From Chara braunii (taxonomy: Eukaryota > Streptophyta > Charophyceae > Charales > Characeae), in assembly GCA_003427395.1 (NCBI GenBank), contig BFEA01000224.1:565426-613480 (forward strand): a DNA stretch of 48,055 nucleotides, written 5' to 3'. Position numbers and translations under genes: made by a program. Shown here one piece after another: positions 32,806 to 40,929 of the stretch. Numbering within the stretch: the first letter of the stretch is position 1; the number at the start of each line of letters is the position of its first letter. The notes beneath the pieces were generated by a model. That model did no database searches. It saw nothing but the letters and a program-made list of their open reading frames with translations, and had not been told where the DNA came from.

Positions 32806-34439
32806 GTCGGAACGTCGTCGCGTTGGAGAAGGAGGCGAAGATGATCGATTACCTTCACGGGTTCGTGAAGGCACGCGTTGCAGACACTCGCAATGCTTGC
32901 GAGTTTGCCCGCACCACCAGCGAACGAAACTGGGATCCCAAACGTGACATGTATTGGAAATTGTCGGGGAACAAAAGGACGGACGTTTAGGACTTCCTTT
33001 TCGGACCCGGACCGCCTGGTCCGACCGACCTCGAATACAGTCGACAGAGAAACCTGGTGTTCACTGTGCTCAATGAGTACACCGGTCCACCCAGGGAGTC
33101 TGTCTCGCACTTCCTGAGAAGGCTGGAGCACGTTTACTTCACGCTGGCCGAACCTCTCACTCTCGAAAACTACAAGTCACAGTTCGACGACGAGGACCCT
33201 TTCGACGCTGACGACATGGAGGAGCTGAGCGACCCTGAAACCTTTGATTTCGAGTCCATGCCACTTCCTCGGGTGGTTGGAAAGGTTGGTGATAAAGAGG
33301 AAGGTGGCCCTCGGAGATATAGCACGTCCCCTGCCGGTTTGAAGCGTGTGTTTCGGGGCGAACCAGTCGACGACCAATTGTTTGATGATGGGGAGGACGA
33401 GAGAGACTATGATCACGAACCTTGTGACAGGCTCCCTGTGGACCATGACACCTGGCAAAATGACAGACTCTACTTCTTCGGCAAGCATCACCGGTTCACG
33501 TTGGAGGATGTCTGGGGACACAACGTCGTCTGGCACCCGAGGATATTCCAACCTGCTGTGAGGAATGGAATATGGGTCATGGCAATAAAGGAGGCCGATG
33601 GCAAGTGGAGTGGATTGAAGAGACAGGGAGCGGGTGCATTTAAGAGAAAGGCAATAACTGCTCTGGTGGAGCATTTGAGTCTCATGAACCCCGAGAGGAA
33701 CGATCAAGATGTCGATGCGTATGCAGAACAAAAGCTTCATGAGTTGTACGCCAACAACATGTTGGAGTTTCGAGCGCCTTTCTACGCACTCGAAACGGCA
33801 CCGTCTCGTGGCATTGACTGGCGCATGCCGCAACCTCCGCCGGTCGGTCATCATCCGGGAGGGGGTGGTGGAGGAGACGAAGGAGACGGCGGAGGTGGCG
33901 GAGGAGACGGCTCACAGTTTGCCGGAAAGGGGACGGGCGAAACATCGTCGGTTGAGAAGGCGTCCGGCGGAAAGCGGTCGGACGGAAAGGGGTCAGGCGG
34001 GAAGGGGTCGGGCGGGAAGGGGTCGGGCGGAAAGCGTAGAACGTCCGGGAGTCCCCAATATATGGAAGCTGACCCCCACTGCGTAGGGAGTCGAGATTCC
34101 GACATGCGAGACGAGGCCACGCGGACGTTTGATCAAGTGCGAGTAGATTCGCACTTGTCTGCGAGGAGTTTGTTTCCCCTTGGCCAGGAGAGTCCATCCC
34201 GCCGTGCGCAGCAGAGGTCTCCTGTGCTCAGCACCTTGCTCCTGAAAGAGGGCGCGTCTTCGTTTTGCCTGGAGGGCGGGATGCCTGCATTGCGAAGGAG
34301 CGAAGGTGCGACCTCCGGTTCCCTCGGCTCGGGCGACCGCCACAAACTCCGAATACATTCGGATTTGCTGCCGTCGCCCTACGCCATAAGTGCTCCTCAC
34401 GCAACAGTTCCGCGGGGCCAAGAAAATGTGACGTCCTAG
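32799..34439 (+). CDS. continuation after frameshift: methylase motif end and Gly-rich tail
   Basis: Shifted frame. It completes the methylase-like fold (GRNVVALEKEAKMIDYLHGF, comparable to the GRxxxGIE end of motif I), meets TAG at 32988-32990, and continues in the same frame through NLVFTVLNEYTGPPRESVSH and an acidic segment to a globular block WGHNVVWHPRIFQPAVRNGI (about 33520-33570). From about 33850 it is low-complexity (poly-Gly/Asp, then GSGGKGSGGKGSGGK). An 18-bp palindrome at 34137-34154 lies in frame, reading VRVDSH. The single shift and stop suggest recent inactivation or assembly error; an unrecognised intron is a less likely alternative. Confidence 0.5.
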
Positions 34440-34800
34440 CCTCCGCATCTTCAGTTGGACACAGGGTTACCTTGCTCGCCTCCTTTCTCATGTGTTGAGA
34501 CTCGAGACTGGCGGTCCCACGACATGCTGGAGGGGCCCGCTCTAGGAGTGTTGGAGACCGGGGGTAGCAAGAACGAACGTCACACTCCTGGGGAGCGAGC
34601 GCTCTCCGGGAACGAGTTCTGTACATCGGGAAGAGGAGACTCAACGCTGGTAGTCTCACAAAGTGTTGGAGACCGGGGGTAGCGAGTGTGAACGTCATGC
34701 TTCAGAGGGTGCGTCAGTGGACACTGACAGCGAGAGTGGAGGAGCTCCGGGGGAAACGCATGTTGTACAACGGGGAGAGGAGACTCGACACCGGCCGGCT
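34440..34800 (+). repeat. imperfect ~116-bp tandem repeat in the linker of the composite gene
   Basis: GTGTTGGAGACCGGGGGTAG occurs at about 34548 and 34664, followed in both by GAACGTCA and later GAGGAGACTC. The frame in use by the upstream exon continues after its TAG at 34437 to about 34682; the frame used by the next exon is open from about 34684. Whether this is coding, intronic or degenerate is unresolved. Confidence 0.6.
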
Positions 34801-34809
34801 CGTTAAGAC

Positions 34810-35530
34810 TTGAAGTGGCTCCACACACGAGCGCTGGTGATCGGGACGTCTGAAGAGGTTCTGCACAGTTGCTCGACTGTGGCCACGATGCGAGAGGGTG
34901 TCGTTAAGGGAGGTAAGTGGACGTCTGTGCAATCGCCCGTTCTTGGCGACGATGAAGACGAAGAAGAACCCGCGGTGGAAGCTCGGGTTCATGGCGATGA
35001 GAAAGGTGGAGAACCTGTGGTGGAAGGCCGTGAGGTGAATGTCGACATCCGGACGGATCCACAGCGAAAAGATGGTGATTCTTCGCCCACTCGTTGCGGT
35101 GAAGAACAGGGTGGTCAAGCGTCTGTCCTGAGCACCGCTCAGGGAATTGTGCTTCATGAAGCCACAGAGTTGGGTGACGACTCGGCAGCCACCGAGCTGG
35201 TTAGCGACTCAGGCGTGACCGAGATGCAGAACGTCGAATCCTCCGTGGAAGGCGGTGAGGTTGCCGTCAGCATGAAGATGGATCCAGAGCGGAAAGATCA
35301 TGATTCTCCGTCCACCCGTTGCAGTGCCGAACAGGGTGATCGAGCATCTGTCCTCAGTACCGGTCGGGAAATGGTGCTTCATGAGGCCATCGACTTGCCA
35401 AGCGACTCAACTGCCACTGATCTGGTTAGCGACACAGCCGTGGCCGAGGCCCAGAACCTCGAATCGTCTGTGGACGTTGGCGCAGTGGCGCGACAGGAGG
35501 GCGAGTTCCCTCAAAGGGCTCCCGAGCACG
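34810..35530 (+). CDS. acidic exon with a 75-residue internal tandem repeat
   Basis: An open frame whose residues 76-150 and 151-225 are two tandem 75-residue repeats (35035-35259 and 35260-35484), aligning at TDPQRKDGDSSPTRC / MDPERKDHDSPSTRC and SVLSTAQGIVLHEATEL / SVLSTGREMVLHEAIDL. The composition is acidic, Ser/Thr-rich and probably disordered. A canonical donor follows CACG at 35531 and splices in phase to the next exon. It is probably the linker between the methylase-like and protease parts of one protein; the true start within the preceding repeat region is unclear. Confidence 0.55.
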
Positions 35531-35673
35531 GTAAGATTTGTGAATAGGACCACTCGCATATCTGTCACTGGCCAGCTCTATGTTCGTCCAAATTGATGTC
35601 ATGGGCTGATGTACCTGTTACCACTAGTTAAAAAAAAACTTGTAGGCTGTGGGTTGTTTTCTATGTTCTACAG
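35531..35673 (+). other. predicted 143-nt GT-AG intron
   Basis: Donor CACG|GTAAGATTTG, acceptor GTTTTCTATGTTCTACAG|GTGTG. Joining completes a GGT codon and keeps both flanking frames open, while reading through hits TAG at once. Strong sequence support. Confidence 0.8.
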
Positions 35674-36030
35674 GTGTGAGGTTGTTAATTTCCCTGCCCA
35701 TGAAGCCTTTAAAAGCCGTGCGCGAGAAACGTCTTTCAGGGAGGTCATTGGCCGCTTCACCGAAGAAGTCGTCAAGTGTAGGGTTGTTTAAAAGGGTCCA
35801 GATGCCTCGCCTTTTTCAAAGAGCTGTCAAGGTTCTCAAGGCTTGTGGAATAGATAAGGAGGAAGATCTGCGGAAACATTTGGCTGCGTCTATTGAGAGC
35901 GTTACTGCTTTGTATGACGGGTCTGATGATGATGGCAAACGCGGTGTCTTGAAAGACCCGTGTCCTAAGTACATCGCGAAGGACACATTCAACAAGCGGG
36001 GATACAACTTTTCTGGGAAAAGGGCAGACA
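35674..36030 (+). CDS. basic linker exon preceding the Ulp1 domain
   Basis: Open in the frame set by the upstream splice: VRLLISLPMKPLKAVREKRL, a basic Ser-rich stretch (SLAASPKKSSSVGLFKRV), then a helical segment RLFQRAVKVLKACGIDKEED and KRGYNFSGKRAD. The next in-frame codon, TAG at 36036-36038, is avoided if GT 36031 pairs with the acceptor ending at 36096, a 66-nt intron that rejoins in phase as ACT. That donor (ACA|GTTCTT) is weak, so the TAG may instead be a real premature stop. Confidence 0.55.
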
Positions 36031-36096
36031 GTTCTTAGCCATTCCACCACGGGGTTTGTGCTTACTCCTCACAGTTGATCGTGGGTGTTTGTGCAG

Positions 36097-36836
36097 CTGG
36101 GGCCACATCATGTTTTCGCGTTTCGTTGCCTACTAAGGAGCTTAGCGCTACGGACTTGAGAATGTTGCGGAACGTCTGTGGAGATAACAGCAACGGCCAC
36201 GAGGTGGTGTGCTCGGTTTGGAAAGGGGTCAGTTCAATTCCGTTGAGTAGAAAAAGTCTTCAAACTCTTGTTCAGGGGGAATGGTTTTCCGATAAGGTGG
36301 TGGAGTCGTACTTGGCCTTGCTTGCCAACGCTGCGTTGCATGGGTGTCCCTCTCTTTACATTTTCAGTCCATTTTTCTATACCAAGCTTGTCCGTGGCGG
36401 CTATCGACATAATAGGTTTGCGAGATGGACAAAAGATGTGGATATTTTCTCACACGAGATGGTCTTGATTCCTGTCCATAAACATGGAGTGCATTGGACC
36501 CTATTGTGTCTCCGAGAACAACGGTTGGAGTACTACGACTCCTTCGTACAAGACGATGACGGTTTTTCTTCCGATGTGATTGCGAACTTCACGCAATACC
36601 TCCGTGACGAAGTAGTTTGTCATTATGGTCCAAAAACGAAAGTGGATCTCCAGGAGTCCAAGGTGGTTGTTTGTAGTGTCCCTCAACAATCGGACGGGTC
36701 GAGCTGCGGTGTTTTCATGCTCGCCTTCGCTTCATTTCTTGCACGCGGCTGTCCGCCACCATTTCCGATAGCCCAAAGCGACATTCCAAACATCCGACTA
36801 AGGATTGCGGTGGACATACTCCAAGGCGCTAAATGA
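36097..36836 (+). CDS. C48-family (Ulp1/SENP-like) cysteine protease domain
   Basis: About 245 residues with a full Ulp1 catalytic set. WFSDKVVESYLALLANAALH corresponds to the family's W-L-N-D...I..Y segment. HKHGVHWTLLCLRE holds the catalytic His and following Trp, RLEYYDSFVQDD the Asp, and VPQQSDGSSCGVFMLAFASF the oxyanion Gln and nucleophile Cys. The domain ends at TGA 36834-36836. Ulp1 proteases remove SUMO/NEDD8-like modifiers; captured Ulp1 domains are known from several plant and algal DNA transposons, including some MULE and Zisupton/KDZ elements. All catalytic residues are intact, unlike most genes in the window. It is most likely the C-terminal domain of the ParB/methylase gene product. 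Confidence 0.9.
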
Positions 36837-37634
36837 TACCACTGTTGTAAAAATACGCGTAGTTTTTTTTTCGAAATGCCATAAGCAGAAGTGCGAATCT
36901 ATTCCCACTTGATCTAGCAGTCAGCCAGTTCGAGCTGTGTTGTTGTTTTCATGAGGTGCCGGATTGCATTGGACGTTTTGGTTATATACATCCCAACCTC
37001 GTGCTGTATCAATTTTTTAAGGGTTCTTCATTTCGTGAAACCTGTCATCTTTATTCGTAGGACTTTCGACAACGTTGTGCTTCCTTTGTTTGTTTTGGGG
37101 TTGTTCTCATTGCTTGCCGCGCAACATCAGCTAGAGGGTAGCAGCGGACACTTACGTGAAGGAGAAGCTTAGATACCGATGTAAATATCCGAGCCACGTG
37201 GTGCAGTTCCTTTTAAGTAGATGCTTACATATCAGATGTGAATATCCCAACTTTGTGCTCCTTTTGTTTATTTTGGGGTTGTTCTTCTTATGTCCTCTCA
37301 GACCGCGGCAGCACCTTGCTGCGTTTGTTCGTTTCGAGGTTGTGCTCCTCTTTTACTCATGTGAAAGATATTGACGATTTATTATTGGTCGCCAAATTGT
37401 TTCGTGTTTATCTCTTTTGTTCGCGAGACTTTGTAGTGTGAAAGCCCCTCTCCCCCGCCCCACTCCGACCACCCAGCTCTCATATGTTTTGGCTCGTCGT
37501 TGTGCTGCATGTGCCGCCCCGTTTTACGGTTCACCTCCTCTGTTTGTCTCGAATAAATGTTGTCTGTTGGTTCCATATGACAGTTGCAAACTTGTTCTCC
37601 ATTCGGAAACCAATTGTCGCCAGAATGTATGTGT
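36837..37634. other. intergenic region downstream of the protease gene
   Basis: No protein-like frame. An 18-bp palindrome variant lies at 36891-36908. Two similar segments at about 37060-37110 and 37240-37290 share TTTGTTTGTTTTGGGGTTGTTC-like sequence, a degenerate ~180-bp repeat. AATAAA occurs near 37552. Confidence 0.5.
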
Positions 37635-38540
37635 GCTTGAAGTTGTTTTACGGATTCAGCGGTGCACTGAGTGATCACCAATTTTGTTATCCCCGGAATA
37701 CATCTCGTGCTCTCCACGGAATGCTGACTGCTGTTTCCGTATGAGAAATGCGAACATTTTCGCACTTCGGATGCTGTACATTTGTGATTGAACTGTTGGT
37801 TCCATGTGAAAAATGAGAACATATTCGCACTTTGGCTCCATGTACTTTGTGATATTTGGAAAGCCTCCGTGCACTTTGCAATGTGCGATTGTATGATATT
37901 TCGCGTTCAATGACTTTTTGAAACGTCTCTATGTGCTTTGCAATTTTCCCTCAAATGAATTTCCTGCATTGAATGGTTTCTGGTACCTGTTCGTGTGTTG
38001 TGACACTTCACCTTTGGAAAAACACTAGGTAACTTTAGATGTTTTCATCTCGATGTTTGCGATGTCTCTTTGTGCTTTGCAATTTGACTTGCGCTTGAAG
38101 TTGTTTAACGGATTCAGCGGTGCACTAAATGATTGTCAATTTTGTTATCCCCGGAATACATCTCGTGCTCTCCACTGGATGCTGGTTGTTGTTTCCATAT
38201 GAGAAATGCGAACATATTCGCACTTTGGATGCCGTGCATTTGTGATTGAACTGTTGGTTCCATATGGGAAATGAGAACATATTCGCACTTTGGCTCCATG
38301 TACTTTGTGATTTTTGGAAATCCTCCGTGCACTTTGCAGTATGGCATTATATGATATTTTGCGTTCAATTTGGAAAGTCTCTGTGTTTTGCAATTTGCCC
38401 TTGAATGAATTTTCTGCATAGAATGGTTTCTTGAAACTGATCGTCTGCTCTGAGACCTCACCTTTGGAAAAACGGTGCACAACTTGAGATGTTTTCACCT
38501 CGATGTTTGCGATGTCTCTGTGTACTTTGCAATTTGACTT
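37635..38540. repeat. 458-bp tandem duplication in the inner right arm
   Basis: GCTTGAAGTTGTTT(T/A)ACGG at 37635 recurs at 38093. Each unit carries two palindromes (37748 and 37812; 38206 and 38271) separated by GAACTGTTGGTTCCAT, and ends with TCTCGATGTTTGCGATGTCT. The outer half of each unit matches, inverted, the left arm around 19500-19700. Confidence 0.9.
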
Positions 38541-40080
38541 CAGATGTTTTCATCTCAATGTTTGCAATGACAAGAGATACTTGTATGAATGGATATGAAT
38601 GTTCTACACAGAAATATTTGATGGCGTTTTCAACCCGTGATATAGAAATGACAAGCCAATGTCCATATTAAATCGTCGCGCTGATGGACTGCGCAACTGC
38701 TTCTCTATCAAAGTGCGAGTTCAATCGCACTTCTGGTGTGAGCCCTGAGCAATTCCCTCGCACTTTGCTTCACGTCGAGGAGGGGATCGAACGCACCGCC
38801 TGTAAGCACCTGCACATTACAAAACAAGAGCACATCCCAATTGGAACATCGTCGGGTCCTCACCTCATCGACTCTCAAGATGACTACAACCAACAGCGGT
38901 AGGATGGCAGTTCCGCCTATCCGATGTGGATCTCACGGTGGAGTGGGAAACTCTGCTCTCAAAGATCCACACCGGGTAGAAGGTCCTCCAAGCAGCCGTT
39001 GCTTGCTTGTAAGGCATCTTATGATTTGTCGATATAACCGACATCCAGAACTGTTTGGTGAGCATCTAGTGCTATGCCAATAAGTTCCAAACACGGCAGC
39101 AAAGTCCCCTAAGAGTGTTCTTTGTCGGGTCCTCACCGCATCGACTCTCAAGATGACTACAGCCAACAGCGGTAGGATGGCAGGTCCACCTACCCAATGT
39201 GGATCTCACGGTGGAGTGCGAAATTCTGCTCTCAAAGATCCACACCGGGTAAAAGGTCCTTCAAGAAGCCGGTGCTCGCTTGTAAGGCATCTTATGATGT
39301 GTCGATATGACAGACATCCAGACCTGCTAAGTGAGCATCTAATGCTACACCAATATGTTCCAAACACGACACCAAAGTCCCCTGACAGTGTTCTTTGCCG
39401 GGTCCTCACCTCGTCGACTCCCTCAAGATGACTACAGCTGATAGCGGTAGAATGGCAGGTCCACTTATCCGATGTGGATCTCACGGTGGAGTGTGAAACT
39501 CTGCTCTCAAAGATCCACACTGCGTAGAAGGTCCTGCAAGCATCCGCTGTGTGCTTGTTAGGCATCTTATGATTTGTTGATATAACCGACATCCAGAACT
39601 CCTTGGTGAGCATCTAGTGCTATGCCAATAAGTTCCAAAAACACGACAGCAAAGTTCACTGAGAGTTTTCTTTGTCGGGTCCTCACCTCATCGACTCCCT
39701 CAAGATGACTACAGCTAACAGCGGTAGGATGGCAGGTCCACCTATCCGACGTGGATCTCACGGTGGAGTGCGAAACTCTGCTCTCAAAGATCCATACCGG
39801 GTAGAAGGTCCTGCAAGCAGTCGCTGCTTGCTTGTAAGGCATCTTATGATGTGTCGATATAACCGACATCCAGAACTGCTTGGTGAGCATCTAGTGCTGC
39901 GCCAATATGTTATGAACAGGACCGCAAGGTCCCCTAAGAATGTTTTTGACACTGGAGTCCTCTGACCGCCGACTGTTTGGCACTTCGTGAAGGTTGACAC
40001 TTCTTGAAGGTGGTTTACCACTTCTTAAAGGTGGTCAGTCACCAAACAGATCACGACCTGACATCGACCTCGATAACTGC
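37900..40080 (-). repeat. right inverted-repeat arm
   Basis: Read on the minus strand from the gap at 40080, it shows the same order as the left arm read on the plus strand: the AAGTGCCAAACAGTCGGCGG block, TTCTTAGGGGACCTTGCGG, the TTCTGGATGTCGGTTATATC block, a palindrome (38713), GATGATTTAATATGG-like sequence, then the ATGGATATGAATG / CAACTT..ACACTAGG segment. It contains four tandem ~275-bp units (38852-39950; anchors TCGGGTCCTCACC at 38852, 39125, 39398, 39675). Frames within it are not protein-like. Confidence 0.85.
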
Positions 40081-40555
40081 NNNNNNNNNNNNNNNNNNNN
40101 NNNNNNNNNNNNNNNNNNNNNNNNNNNNNNNNNNNNNNNNNNNNNNNNNNNNNNNNNNNNNNNNNNNNNNNNNNNNNNNNNNNNNNNNNNNNNNNNNNNN
40201 NNNNNNNNNNNNNNNNNNNNNNNNNNNNNNNNNNNNNNNNNNNNNNNNNNNNNNNNNNNNNNNNNNNNNNNNNNNNNNNNNNNNNNNNNNNNNNNNNNNN
40301 NNNNNNNNNNNNNNNNNNNNNNNNNNNNNNNNNNNNNNNNNNNNNNNNNNNNNNNNNNNNNNNNNNNNNNNNNNNNNNNNNNNNNNNNNNNNNNNNNNNN
40401 NNNNNNNNNNNNNNNNNNNNNNNNNNNNNNNNNNNNNNNNNNNNNNNNNNNNNNNNNNNNNNNNNNNNNNNNNNNNNNNNNNNNNNNNNNNNNNNNNNNN
40501 NNNNNNNNNNNNNNNNNNNNNNNNNNNNNNNNNNNNNNNNNNNNNNNNNNNNNNN
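40081..40555. other. assembly gap, 475 N
   Basis: Unbroken N run immediately outside the right inverted-repeat arm. It hides the element's outer right end and the junction with the LINE region. Confidence 0.99.
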
Positions 40556-40929
40556 CATGGGTGATCGAATCCAGTTGCAATCTCATATAATGCGGTCCGG
40601 CTCGCGAACCGGCGCACTGGGGGGGGGGGAGGGAGCTGAAGTACGTATCCCGCTCACTACAAACTATGCAGTGGCCATAATCAAGCGCACACTTTGCATG
40701 TTGATGGACCCGGAGCACTCAAACAAACCTGGAGTTTATTCAGAGTTGCCGACCGAAGGCCGCTATAAAAGGCTACCGTGAAGATTGCCTACAAGGGAGA
40801 ACTTCGAACACCGTTGGTGTGCAGGGGTGGTTGGGGTTGGGTGGGGTGTGTGTGTGTGTGTGTGATGGGTCCAGTACTCCAAGCGATGGCAGTTGACCCA
40901 TATCACTGCCCACTTAGCAACACTTACCA
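40556..40929. other. upstream region of the LINE, possibly its 5' UTR
   Basis: Holds a G-run (40620-40629) and a (GT)n tract around 40843-40863. No gene recognised. The LINE's exact 5' end is not defined by any visible target duplication. Confidence 0.4.

Larger units (their letters stand above)
16806..38730. repeat. dispersed 18-bp near-palindrome GTGCGARNNNNYTCGCAC
   Basis: Copies or close variants start at 16806, 16994, 17072, 19265, 19355, 20464, 20554, 22142, 22218, 23369, 24009, 29019, 29116, 29212, 29330, 34137, 36891, 37748, 37812, 38206, 38271 and 38713; half-sites lie near 24203, 24800, 28680 and 29273. Arms are conserved and always 18 bp end to end, while the central four bases vary (TGAA, TCTA, TAGA, CATA, TAAA, TTCA). 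None was seen in the retroelement, satellite or LINE regions. Symmetric spacing suggests a dimeric protein-binding or modification site; this is inference. Confidence 0.85.
16740..40080. mobile_element. candidate giant DNA transposon with long complex inverted repeats
   Basis: Two regions in opposite orientation, 18541-21093 and 37900-40080, share several submodules in mirrored order. A 23-bp block containing AAGTGCCAAACAGTCGGCGG is at 18557-18579 and inverted at 39964-39986. A 32-bp block around TTCTGGATGTCGGTTATATC is at about 18926 and 20093 and inverted at about 39857. Next inward come 18-bp palindromes, then GATGATTTAATATGG (19400; inverted at about 38670). Between the arms lie a transposase-like gene, a ParB/methyltransferase/protease gene and a four-copy unknown family. 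The left limit may be 18541 or, because palindromes and a related gene extend outward, about 16740. The right end runs into an N gap. No target duplication can be tested here. Confidence 0.65.

Noticed and set aside
38865-40021. Similar minus-strand frames repeated four times in the right arm
   Set aside because: Caused by the ~275-bp tandem units; the same sequence on the left arm is not open in the same way, so coding is unlikely.
39994-40718. Long open frames crossing the N run
   Set aside because: They consist of unknown residues from the assembly gap.
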